Below, piece after piece: positions 48,301 through 54,600 of a stretch of 64,000 nucleotides of DNA. Within the stretch, counting starts at the first letter, position 1. Every line of letters begins with the position of its first letter. The notes beneath the pieces are model-generated. The model ran no database searches. It was given only the letters and a program-made list of their open reading frames with translations, and had not been told where the DNA came from. A program made the position numbers and the translations under genes. Origin of the DNA: Aplysia californica (taxonomy: Eukaryota > Mollusca > Gastropoda > Aplysiida > Aplysiidae); contig NW_004797351.1 of NCBI RefSeq assembly GCF_000002075.1, positions 1,201,199 to 1,265,198 of the forward strand. Direction: 5' to 3'.

Positions 48301-51280
48301 AGAACAATCAAGGTCATGATACAACAAACTAGAATTGTTTAGGCCTACAGTTGTTGATCTGGTCATTTCAAAAATATTTGGGAACAGTCTCCCTATAAAG
48401 GATTTACAGTCAGTGTGGGGGCTGATGCTTTTATTTGAACAAAATGTTTATTCTAGAAAATTAGACAGAAGTGCTCAACAGACAGAGCAAGACAGTGGAA
48501 AAAAATTGCATTGCCATGTTTCTTCAATTAGAATTCATCCCAACTGATTTATCAGGCTTAATTCCATTATAAATGACAATATGGTTTGCCTTTTCACAGC
48601 AGCTGTTGACAGATCTTAGTCCTTAATCTACTTCCAAACAATCAAATCAATTCAGATGGATTTGTAAGCTTAAAAGTGTAGCCTATGATTCTAGGTCTGC
48701 AGCAGCAATCAAATGAATTAACGGAAAAAACAGGCTTTTGTTTTGGCAAGTGATTTACGGAATAGGAAATAGGACTAAGAAAGTGGCGATGGATGGGACA
48801 CACCTTAAGAAAGCCCAGCGGAAACATCACAAGACAGTCATTGCAGTGGAACCCACAAGGAGCACAGGGCAGGGGTAGGCCACGGGAAACATGGAGGAGA
48901 TGCGTGGAAAGGGACATGAGAGAAATGAAGCTCACTTGGAACGAGCTTGGAAGGATGGCTCAGGACAGAGATAAAAATGGAAGGAGCTTGTATGTGGCCT
49001 ATATACCCTGCCAGGGGTGAAAGACATTGATGATGATGGTGATGATTTACGGCGCTCGCAACTGACATAAGATCATATGAGTGAGCGGGACACACCTAAT
49101 TTTTTCAGTTGGTAGGAAATTTTGAATTTTGCACGGGTGGCGGCCGAAGCCTACTCTTATCGATTTTAGACCACCAAGGGATCTTTAACGAACGCAACTT
49201 GCACACGGGCCCCGAGATTTGTCGCCCTTGTCTGAGAAGGCTAGGGGTAGATCTTTCCTACCAGAAGATCAAGGGTGGGGCAGAAAGACAGCAGTAAGAA
49301 GGAGCCAAAGAGTAGAAAGGCTGCAGAAAGAGTCAGGAGCCTAGAGGAGGGGGCAAAGGAGGTGAAGGGGTGAGGGCAGAAAGAGGAGATGAAAGCAGAT
49401 GACAGAACGGAGAGCAGAAAAGGAGGTGAAAGGAGACAATTTTAGAGAAAAAACTTTTCCGGTCGTTACCTAGATTCAAAGCCGTGACCTTTGAATGAGA
49501 GGCCAACACCTTAACCTCTAGGCCACGAGAGCCCCCAAAAGACAGGCTGAACTTGAAAATCTAAACAAATGGTATAGAAATATTATAGAAGGACTTCAGG
49601 TTTATCATGTTGATGGATTTTTATATTTTAGCTGGGCCCCCTTTCGATGAAAGGAATGATCGGTGCATTAACATCAACTGAAAGTCATTGGCCTACTATA
49701 TTTACACTCTACTGGAATGGAGCAATAAACTTGAGAGAAAAGTGAAACTCATGTTTCCAAGTTGATTGTTCCTAGTAGCAAGAAAAAGAATTCGACAAAG
49801 GAGTCCAGAAAAAGCGATGATGAGCATCAAACGAAAGATCACCGTCGAATTTAGCATCAAGTTAAAAAAGAAAACATGAGGCTAGATCTATACGGATCGC
49901 ATGTGTACCTAAAATAGAGCTCAGTATTTCGCGACAATGTGTGATAGTATCGAACGGAAGTACGACTTAGAGAAGTACGACTTAAAATAAACAAACCTGG
50001 TGGATTTTCTAAAATTACAGAGACAGAAGCTTGGGCCTACAAAGGCGATCGGCGAAATAAAGAAATTTAGCATATAATTGCTGCAAAACAGTCTCAAAAC
50101 TGAAAAAAAACGAAGGGCGTCATGATCTGGAGAATATTTTTAAGAATCTTTTGGCGAAAACCGCATGTCGATTGATGCAGCCATTAAAAAGTATTTTGAA
50201 TAGCAAAATTCGGCCACCACAAATAGATATATAACTACTCAAGAATGTCCAGCCTGTAGACTGTAGACCCATTTTTTGTGTAGGCCTACTCATTGAGGAA
50301 TTTACAGAGAATATCATTTGGTGATCTTGAAGTTCCGTTCGTTAAAAGTCCACGATCCAGTTGTTTACATCCAGAAAGAAATCCGGAAGTCTTGATGACA
50401 AAATAGGCAACAGAGGAGGAATACAACCTACTGCAAAACATCAAATTATGGTAAAATCGAGGGGGGCATGCCCCCTTCAATCCACCCCCCCTCCATATTT
50501 TTATTGGGGTCAGGGGGGCAAATGCCCCCCCCCCCCTCCCTGAAACCCCCCTAATCTTGACTCTTGGGGCCCAAACCAGCGAATATAACAATTGGGGGGG
50601 GGGGGGGGGAGGGATGCACAAAAAGCGCTATTGAATTTTGATTCTGGCTTTAGTGTTCCCTTCCAGTCTCGCGCTTAGTTAATTCCTCAACGATTACCAG
50701 GCAATTCAGGGTCTCTGGCATTCAGCTTTGGACTTCAACGAATGAAACTACAAAATCACCTATAATTTTGGTAGGCCTAGGCTACCCAAGCCCAAACCTT
50801 TCCTTTTAATTAGGCTAATTAAGATAAAAAGCTTTTTGACTTAAGAAATTCAATTCAGGTTCATCAACAGAAATCAATAAAACTGGCCTTTAAAATTTCT
50901 AGATCTAGTGTTGACGATATTTGTGTAAAAACAACAAAATAATGAGGACGCAAGTTTCATCCTCCTGTCACTGAAGTACGTAAACAGAGACCATGAGATG
51001 AGACTGAGACAACATGAGATGTCAGATCGAGACCTGAATTCTAAGGCCAAAGATTAAAATGCAAAGAAAATAAGGTCTCACACAGCAAACACAAGTATTT
51101 AAACAGCTGTTGAGGAAGGTCGATGCACACGGGGTAGAACTTGGGCAGTACAGCAGTCTCTCTTTTCTCCTTATCAGCTGTTGCGACGAACTGTAGCCCT
51201 ATCTTGTCTCTGCTGTGGGACAGCGCCCAGGCTAGGAACGACGAAGAAAACGAAAGCGCTTTGGAGTTTTTAGTTTTCAT
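22026..51280 (-). CDS. STRAD: STE20-related kinase adaptor (STRAD) pseudokinase
   Basis: STRAD binds and activates the kinase LKB1 (STK11) together with the scaffold MO25 (CAB39), upstream of AMPK and cell polarity. Eleven secure exons (44780 down to 22026) join in phase with consensus splice sites and encode 409 residues, the usual size of the family. Three predicted 5' exons bring the model to 526 residues. Landmarks in the model: glycine-rich loop [16 protein letters not shown] (about 181-196); VAVK lysine at 207; [16 protein letters not shown] (about 291-306), where the kinase HRD is HRG; LSGLH (about 317-321) in place of DFG; YSPELL (about 350-355) as the APE region; C-terminal DDWAF. 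Loss of HRD and DFG shows a pseudokinase. Vertebrate STRAD ends DDWEF, the MO25-binding tail. Vertebrates have STRADA and STRADB; which one this matches was not decided, and a single invertebrate gene is likely. Confidence 0.95.
22455..22515. repeat. Degenerate telomere-like CCCTAA stretch
   Basis: Short run of CCTAACCCTAACCC-like words next to an AGGCCTACCCCTAGGCC palindrome, in the last STRAD intron. A similar CCTTAACCTTAACCCTAGCC run is at about 51868-51892. Confidence 0.5.
23157..23370. other. CpG-rich patch with GTCGGC words
   Basis: In otherwise CpG-poor DNA this 210-bp stretch carries many CGs as recurring GTCGGC/GCCGAC words. It is preceded by AAAATGGCCGC, a YY1-like motif, at about 23079. 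It lies in the last STRAD intron. It could be a regulatory island or an internal promoter. The 167-residue minus-strand frame across it has no recognised domain. Confidence 0.35.
24435..24960. repeat. Dispersed repeat R, copy 3, as an inverted pair
   Basis: The left half matches repeat R read one way (ACACCAAATGC, CAAATGCTTTTCGAAG) and the right half reads it the other way (TATTTAATCATCC, CGAAGCATTTGAA, CTGTAACGAGGAAAAGC). The copy is therefore a head-to-head pair with its centre near 24725-24745. Confidence 0.55.
25036..25160 (-). CDS. STRAD: STRAD exon 13
   Basis: Acceptor CTCCCTCAG, donor G|GTGAGA. Encodes [20 protein letters not shown] then [14 protein letters not shown], matching family PSASTLLNHSFFKQI and LLRPVTPITNF. 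Confidence 0.96.
25195..25440. repeat. Minisatellite with about 60-bp unit
   Basis: Four imperfect copies of a unit containing ATAGAAAATAAATCAATGAC, TTTTATTTTTCAATTTCCC and CTACTAATTTGGGAG. It starts about 35 bp from STRAD exon 13, on the acceptor side. Confidence 0.85.
26191..26314 (-). CDS. STRAD: STRAD exon 12
   Basis: Acceptor CATCTTATAG, donor AG|GTAGGC. Encodes [20 protein letters not shown] after a short polar linker, matching the family's YHRTFSPHFHHFVEQCLQR. Confidence 0.95.
27041..27078. repeat. (TA)n microsatellite
   Basis: Pure TA run in a STRAD intron. Confidence 0.97.
27249..27330 (-). CDS. STRAD: STRAD exon 11
   Basis: Acceptor TCTGTTTTCAG, donor G|GTGAGC. Encodes [20 protein letters not shown] then EFIIDED, matching the family's MLLEKLNGTVPCLLD. 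Confidence 0.95.
27367..27687. mobile_element. piggyBac-like non-autonomous element F1
   Basis: TTAA target duplication at both ends and inverted ends: left TTAACCCTTTCAGCCCT, right AGGGCTCAAAGGGTTAA. It is 321 bp long, with no intact frame. The CCCT ends inside TTAA are the piggyBac signature. Confidence 0.75.
27894..28534. mobile_element. piggyBac-like non-autonomous element E1
   Basis: Left end TTAA then CCCTTAAAACCCTGA; right end AGGGTTTTAAGGG then ATAA. A diverged copy in the opposite orientation occupies about 40130-40755 inside element D. The interior of the E2 copy encodes an acidic Asp/Ser stretch ([16 protein letters not shown]) of the kind found at the N-terminus of piggyBac transposases; no complete transposase remains. 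Confidence 0.65.
28689..28798. mobile_element. Short TTAA-flanked element F2
   Basis: TTAATCCTTCTGCGCACTG at the left and CAGTACTCAGAGGGTTAA at the right give a TTAA duplication with imperfect inverted ends, 110 bp. The words GGCTCAGGAGGCCAG resemble the right end of F1 (CCTCAGGAGGTCAGG), so F2 is probably a deleted relative. Confidence 0.6.
28897..29001 (-). CDS. STRAD: STRAD exon 10, C-lobe
   Basis: Acceptor TTTCCCCAG, donor CAG|GTAATT. Encodes [20 protein letters not shown] and [12 protein letters not shown], matching family [21 protein letters not shown] and PFKDMPATQ. It lies just beside a (CA)n array in the intron. Confidence 0.97.
29101..29155. repeat. (CA)n microsatellite
   Basis: Pure CA run beside the left end of element A2, about 100 bp from STRAD exon 10. 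Confidence 0.97.
29297..31396 (-). CDS. LINE reverse transcriptase domain, one internal stop
   Basis: One frame runs from 31396 to 29297 with a single TGA at 30323-30325, directly after KAFD. RT motifs in order: [65 protein letters not shown] (FADD catalytic pair), FKYLGSIF. The C-terminus has [10 protein letters not shown] and [13 protein letters not shown] and ends GTSGRKK. Apart from the stop the domain looks whole. Confidence 0.9.
31389..32306 (-). CDS. LINE apurinic-like endonuclease domain
   Basis: 305 residues. Endonuclease motifs in order: [12 protein letters not shown] near residue 37, [27 protein letters not shown]...SQIDFIL and DTDHRPI. The frame ends at 31389 in a TATGCATAA overlap with the next frame: TAA closes this one while the ATG at 31396 lies in the RT frame one base off. 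In related elements the two are one protein, so this is probably a frameshift. It nicks the target to prime reverse transcription. Confidence 0.9.
   Translation of the reverse strand: MDINIAQENMRHKRTDQNGKRPGEKNGQRSRKNEKIGTWNICSLTNKEPEIVEFMTQNKISIMGITDIRKKGTGTKEIHSNFVLIWSGVRKEQRAEHGVGFIIHPDKAKEIMSTDFISERLIKISIREGKKTTNYIQVYAPCNDSYSDEEKDSFFEQLSYLISNIPDEEDLYVMGDFNGRVGERRTPWTKHLGPHSDHRTPCNYNGNHVLELCAEHNLFITNTFFQHRASQIYTWYRWNNIMVSSQIDFILTRTRMRITITDSRAIPNAGLDTDHRPIITTLTTKKERKPKKHKRQQERLNNKYA
33110..33230. repeat. CA-rich low-complexity sequence
   Basis: Impure CA/CG-rich run, next to the right end of A2. Cys/Val frames over it are artefacts. Confidence 0.8.
33405..33570 (+). repeat. SINE fragment, T2 family
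   Basis: A-box-like TTTATAGTGTAATGGTGACG, weak B box GAGTTCCATTCCTGAG and the family body (TGTCTATCTGCAG, GTTAGCCCTGACAGGCAG). The tail is missing. Confidence 0.7.
33643..33814 (-). CDS. STRAD: STRAD exon 9, catalytic-loop remnant
   Basis: Acceptor TGTTCTCAG, donor CAG|GTAACG. Encodes [20 protein letters not shown], then [20 protein letters not shown]. It matches family VKASHILI and LSGL. The third residue of HRD is Gly and DFG is replaced by GLH. Confidence 0.96.
34156..35912. mobile_element. Foldback element G (piggyBac-like remnant)
   Basis: Two arms of about 600 bp are inverted copies of each other with their centre at about 35265-35305. The left arm starts GCTGATAGTAAT and the right arm ends ATTACTATCAGC. 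The left arm is split by a SINE. Both arms carry the same short frame (SENDVSDS, stop, DPGYVPEN and SEYDVSDS, stop, DPGYVPEH), an acidic Ser-rich stretch like the N-terminus of piggyBac transposases. The shared stop means the arms came from one already defective copy. Confidence 0.7.
34692..35173 (-). repeat. SINE-like retroposon inside foldback G
   Basis: Flanked by an 11-bp target duplication CTTTACTGTGT (34681-34691 and 35174-35184). On the minus strand it ends GCGAGCGCCGTAAAAACC and an A-rich tail (CTAAATAAAATAAAAA). The 5' part contains about 75 bp twice in tandem (CTCGTTCATGCACAGTAGAA, CTTTAGGCCATTCCC). It matches the copy at 38890 over its 3' 290 bp. Confidence 0.85.
36338..36461 (-). 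CDS. STRAD: STRAD exon 8
   Basis: Acceptor TTTATTTCAG, donor AG|GTCAGC. Encodes [20 protein letters not shown] then [14 protein letters not shown], matching the family's AIxxILxxVLxALxYIHHxGxVHR. The His-Arg of HRD falls at the exon end. Confidence 0.96.
37138..37820. mobile_element. pogo/Tigger-like element B1
   Basis: Inverted ends: left CAGTGGAAACCTGATATAAA, right GATTTCCACTGTA. Sub-terminal CAGGGAT / ATCCCTG words also pair. Same family as B2 at 62670-63193, with matching interiors (CATGTGGCAGGCCTGCGCATGACACATTA). There is no transposase. It contains a tandem duplication of the TGCGCATGACACATTA segment. Confidence 0.85.
38246..38430 (-). repeat. SINE-like retroposon, copy 2 of the short family
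   Basis: Same core as at 1714 and 39420 (AAGATTAGAGGTGTTACAAG, GACGATAGATGTTTGAT, CCAACTACCCACC). It lies about 200 bp from STRAD exon 7. Confidence 0.65.
38636..38744 (-). CDS. STRAD: STRAD exon 7
   Basis: Acceptor TGTCCCCAG, donor G|GTGAGTGC. Encodes [20 protein letters not shown] then the hinge [12 protein letters not shown], matching the family's LFNHPNIVPY and ELWVVTSFMAYG. Confidence 0.96.
38890..39183 (-). repeat. SINE-like retroposon with target duplication
   Basis: Flanked by a 13-bp duplication TATTTAAGTTCAT (38877-38889 and 39184-39196). On the minus strand it ends in GCGAGCGCCGTAAAACCC, CTCTACTA and a poly-A tail. It matches the 3' part of the insertion in foldback G. Confidence 0.9.
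39420..39593 (-). repeat. SINE-like retroposon, copy 3 of the short family
   Basis: Core as in the copies at 1.7 and 38.2 kb, joined to the tail GCGAGCGCCGTAAAACCTC shared with the longer SINEs. GGTAGTTT words on both sides suggest a short target duplication. Confidence 0.75.
39881..40848. mobile_element. pogo-like element D with nested piggyBac-like E2
   Basis: Inverted ends: left TACAGTAGTCTCCGCGTAAA, right GCGGAGATTACAGTA. Inside, about 40130-40755 matches E1 at 27.9 kb in reverse, with its CCCTTAAAACCCTGA end at 40738-40752. The other end of E2 is diverged. The acidic plus-strand frame ([13 protein letters not shown]) belongs to the nested piece. Confidence 0.75.
41430..41548 (-). CDS. 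STRAD: STRAD exon 6, N-lobe with VAVK
   Basis: Acceptor AATTTTCAG, donor CAG|GTAACA. Encodes [15 protein letters not shown] then [13 protein letters not shown]...LSYLQ, aligning with human KGFEDLMTVNLARYK and VTVRRINLE. The lysine of the VAIK motif is present here. Confidence 0.95.
42308..42342. repeat. (TA)n microsatellite
   Basis: Pure TA run in a STRAD intron. Confidence 0.97.
43085..43190 (-). CDS. STRAD: STRAD exon 5, start of pseudokinase domain
   Basis: Acceptor CATTTTGCAG, donor G|GTAAGTAA. Encodes [20 protein letters not shown] then [10 protein letters not shown], matching the family's YELLTVIG at the first strand of the N-lobe. Confidence 0.93.
43346..43800 (-). mobile_element. 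5'-truncated LINE, RT C-terminal fragment
   Basis: 150-residue minus-strand frame with the usual C-terminal landmarks of LINE RTs: [56 protein letters not shown]. It differs clearly from the 3.2-kb LINE at 29.3 kb, so it is a second family. The copy is open throughout but lacks the catalytic core. Confidence 0.85.
43860..43960 (-). repeat. SINE tail fragment, T2 family
   Basis: The minus strand reads CTAATTGGTCTAAACTGTGTC with a T-rich end, the T2 tail, with part of the body. The head is missing. Confidence 0.6.
44141..44498. mobile_element. Solo LTR-like element
   Basis: Begins TG (TGTTGTGGATAC) and ends CA (CCGTAACA), with ATATAT on both sides as a possible target duplication. A TATATATAG box near 44290 and CAAATAAAGG near 44407 are placed as in an LTR promoter and polyadenylation signal, plus-strand sense. 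About 358 bp, no internal region. Probably a lone LTR of a Gypsy-like retrotransposon; it looks well preserved. Confidence 0.6.
44691..44780 (-). CDS. STRAD: STRAD exon 4
   Basis: Acceptor TAATTTCAG, 30 codons in phase 0 ([20 protein letters not shown]...KTKEE), donor GTAGGTTG. Highly basic and acidic, a lead-in to the pseudokinase domain. No ATG is present, so the start must lie upstream. Confidence 0.8.
45280..45346 (-). CDS. STRAD: STRAD predicted exon 3 (weak)
   Basis: A 67-bp piece between CTTTATTGTAG and GCT|GTAAAT is the right length class (3n+1) to link predicted exon 2 with the secure exon at 44.7 kb. The encoded residues ([16 protein letters not shown]) are unremarkable and the donor is mediocre. 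Another small exon could fill this role. Confidence 0.25.
46017..46101 (-). CDS. STRAD: STRAD predicted exon 2
   Basis: Acceptor TTTATCTTTCAG and donor TT|GTGAGTGG enclose 85 bp open in only one frame ([20 protein letters not shown]), and that frame is the one required by exon 1. It is Ser/Glu-rich and disordered-looking, as N-termini of this family are. Confidence 0.5.
46560..46700 (-). repeat. Dispersed repeat R, partial copy 4
   Basis: Matches 5880-5975 around CAAGGCAAATGA and TTACGAGCGCCTGATT. The rest of the element is absent or diverged. Confidence 0.45.
46950..48760. other. STRAD intron, nothing recognised
   Basis: AT-rich intronic DNA without recognised repeats or exon-like frames. 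Confidence 0.45.
48770..49045 (+). mobile_element. 5'-truncated LINE, 3' end
   Basis: The plus-strand frame reads [20 protein letters not shown], then [17 protein letters not shown] and [17 protein letters not shown], the C-terminus of a LINE reverse transcriptase. Its stop is followed by AAGACATTGATGATGATGG, a TGATGA microsatellite tail. It is a third LINE family in the window, truncated at the 5' side and lying in a STRAD intron. Confidence 0.85.
49035..49536 (-). repeat. tRNA-headed SINE with shared 3' tail
   Basis: The minus-strand head GGGGGCTCTCGTGGCC contains the A box TGGCCTAGAGGTTAAGG (49509-49525); the B-box region GGTCACGGCTTTGAATC is at 49473-49489. It ends GTTGCGAGCGCCGTAAATC, the tail also used by the SINEs at 34.7, 38.9 and 39.4 kb, then a TCATCA tail that abuts the tail of the LINE at 48.8 kb. 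Confidence 0.85.
50458..50612. repeat. C-rich / G-rich low-complexity segment
   Basis: Runs of five to fourteen C on the plus strand (for example at 50460-50540), then a run of 14 G (about 50594-50608), with GGGGGCATGCCCCC palindromes. G4 or hairpin-prone. It lies in the first STRAD intron. Confidence 0.8.
51082..51280 (-). CDS. STRAD: STRAD predicted exon 1
   Basis: ATG at 51280 opens 66 codons ([20 protein letters not shown]...LFKYLCLL) ending at a good donor (T|GTGAGACC). The end phase fits the next predicted exon. It lies about 310 bp from the SEM1 start codon on the other strand. No family match; it could instead be 5' UTR with a later start. Confidence 0.4.
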
Positions 51281-51591
51281 CGAGTCGGAAATTTCATAAT
51301 TTTTTAATATCCTACACATCTTTTGTTTATAGTATCTTACTGCTTTTCAATTGAGCCCTACAAGGGCAAATATTGCATTTTTAGATTATTGTAAATGCTA
51401 TTTTCCAATTTCCCCTTGTTTGTTTTTAAAGAATCTCTTAAAATAAGATTAACACGAGCCTGAAAAAAATGGTAAAACAGAGAATTTTTATATGTACGAT
51501 GTACGATACAAAGGGGCATAAGCGCTGTTTAAACTTCCTGTAAGCTTCATTGTCGATAGGCTGGACGCTAGTGGACCGAAAACGCAAAATC
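51281..51591. promoter_or_regulatory. Shared upstream region of STRAD and SEM1
   Basis: The SEM1 ATG is at 51592 on the plus strand. If STRAD starts at 51280 on the minus strand, this 311-bp AT-rich interval is a bidirectional promoter. No TATA box in the usual place was seen for either gene. Confidence 0.4.
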
Positions 51592-51670
51592 ATGACAGAC
51601 ACAACAACTAAAAAGCCAGATCTTGGTCTGTTAGAAGAAGACGATGAATTTGAAGAATTTCCGGCTGAAG
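51592..51670 (+). CDS. SEM1: SEM1 exon 1
   Basis: ATG in AATCATGAC, 26 codons plus one base, ending GCTGAAG at donor GTAATA. Encodes [20 protein letters not shown] then EEFPAE. Conservation from [16 protein letters not shown] fixes the frame. Confidence 0.98.
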
Positions 51671-54600
51671 GTAATATTGTTGATAGTTCATGAGAAACTT
51701 TTTGTAACTCGAGTCGATTATGACAGTCGACAAATCAACTGTGTTCCCCACGGCACGCACACACACCAAACGTTTGTGACTTACAGTTACGTATTACACT
51801 CACACACTGACTCAGACAGTGTGGTGCCTGGGAAGAATCTCACAGAGGGCCGGCCAACCAACAACACCTAACCTTAACCTTAACCCTAGCCCTAGATCTA
51901 GATATCTAGTCCTAACTGTCTTGTATAATTTGCACAGTCAGCAGAGGACCATGACGTCCATGTCTTGTCACTGCCACGGTAAGTGCCGGCCCTCTTCTGC
52001 GGAACTCCTCCCGGTGCCTGTGACTGTAGGCCTACCATCAACATACTTCACACAAACGTGACAGAATGAATAGAGTTACACATAGGTCTAGTGACAGAGT
52101 GCCACAGTCAGTTTAGTTGAAGGCTGCCATTATTCGGCACTCTAGAATCTAGATCTAGAATCTACTTGGATAATGAAAGTGGCTATTCTCACCCGCCCGG
52201 AAGTTCTCGCAAGATCAACTCCTCCCCTCTTCTCTCTCTCTCTGTCTCTTTCTGAATACTGTCTATCGGTGTGGACGATCAAATCAAATTGACCAAAACA
52301 AAGTTAAAAAATGATGTTAAAACAAAAGTAAATTAATTTGGTTGTCTACAAAGATACTACGGCTATTTAACTTTTCGAATCGAGCCGAACTACGCGGGTC
52401 GCCATTTTGTTTTGCCCGGAAATTTTCGCGCTACTCCTCTCTCTCTTTCTCTCTCTCTCTCCACTGCCCACAGACAAAATTGTACGCTTTTAGTAGGCTA
52501 CAGTTGTAATGGAACGTTTGTTCACGGCACAGAATTGTACAATTTTTCTGTTATCACAGTGTAGAATTCTGTGGTTTAGGGTGAACGCAAAATTTGGTGA
52601 ACGCCCACCGGGTGATAGAGGTGGCCCTTGGATATATGGTGGTCCCGACTTTTGTGACAAGGAAATGTAACCCTGATAAAGTCTAGAATCTAATCTAGAG
52701 TACATCCTGTGGTGCGATATACAGTAAGCGATCTTTTGTGGATATCTCTGAAAGTTACAGGTCGATCTTCATGATTTTTTCACCAGAAGTTAGAAAAACT
52801 TCCTCTCCATACGGTGTAGCGCATTACTGTAACAGCAGTTTAAAATTTCTATATGTTGTGGTGGTGTTTGTTTGGTAACGTGTGTCTGGTTTGGTGCGCA
52901 AGGTTTCTGGTTTGGTGCAACATATCGTCTGGTTGGGTGCGCAATAGTACCATGTTTACAGCTCTAGATCTAGATCTAGCTCTTTTCTGACACTTTTCAT
53001 CTTTCTCTATCCATGCCTTGTCTTCTTTTCCTTGCAAGAAGTTCCTGTACTGACCATAACGGAAGGCCAAGGTCAATTTCAATTTTCAAGAGCTAGTCTA
53101 GAGCTTTTTAGATGAGTGTAAAAACGTGAAAAAGAAAGGTTTCACAACAGAATGAAATCAAAATTAGAACAGCCCATAAACAACCACAAAAATTAACAAT
53201 TAATAAAGGCGTGTGTTCACCTGTCCGAAGAAGATTGGCTTTTTAACCCTAAATGTGCGTAATTCAAAATAAAGTACGGGATATTACATGTGAAATATGG
53301 AATCACACACAAGGGGCCTGCCAGTGTCAGTACATGTAATCGGTTTTGGTGAAACGCTCTTCTAACATAACAAACATAACACATTTAAATCTATATATAT
53401 ATAACATGTATATTTAGAATCTAATGAAGGTAGGAACAAGTCAGAGATGCCAACCAGTACGATTTTATGTATTTTAGTACGATTTTTTGCCGAAAATATG
53501 CGAATACGACTTTTCATGAAAAAATATGCATCCTGGAATGGGAAAAATACGAGTTTCAGCTTGGGCGAGTAATCCTAATTATCTCAAGTCCCATCTTTTG
53601 TCCAAATAGTATCAGTATCGCAGAACTGGAATATTTGAAAACTGATCTTCAATTTTAGCTTAGATTCTATTCCAATCCCCATAATCCATGTTAAAATAAA
53701 GGTCATAATATAATGTTGACTTTCGGGTCAAGTGTTTCCACCGAAAATCGGAAGTTTAGAAACATAATTTCGAAGTTTATGCGACTTTGTTTTATCGCGA
53801 TGCTCAAATTATAACTCAGACCCCAGTCTTACTGGTTTTTTTACACAACAAAATATATTAATTTGCACACTAAAGAAATGTAGGACTCTTCTTTAGAATA
53901 TTGATACAATTGGGCTCAAATTGCTATTGCTCCGTTATTGAGAAATCAATATTTTTCAATACTAGATCTAGATCTAGATCTACTAGATCTAAATGGTCAA
54001 ATTATTTTTTTCTCCCAAAAATCACTATTTTTTTGTGAAATTACACAAAAATACCCCTCAAGACATGTGTAGGTTTATTCCAAATGCAATTCTGAATAAT
54101 TCTGTATACGATACGAGTGGTTTTTTTTCTGTTTGTGAATGCATCTTGTCCATTTTTCAAGATTATAAAATTCTTGTATTTTTTTTCAATATCTGATGTC
54201 ATGATCCAAATGTGCAAATTTTTTGGAATGTATATAAATGACTGGAAATTTTTCAATATTTTCCAGTTCTATATTTCATTTATGGTTATTTTGATGTATC
54301 ATTTGACTAGGTGCAAACATATTTTTTGAGTTTCACCGAAGATGATTAATTTTTTATTTTCAAATTTTATCCGCGTCCAAGCAAAATTGTGTTGCATCTT
54401 ACAGGAAGCAAAGTTGAAAAATGCACCAATAAACATTACAGATGTATTCTACAAATCATACTGAAAATTTCGATGCATAATATGTTAACTTAATATTAAT
54501 TTGAATTTGTGGCCCCAAAGACCTTTGAACTGCGCACTGGTCATCATCTCATTTCGGCTTCCCGAAAAAATTCGTCCACAAGCAGAAAATAATATGTAGC

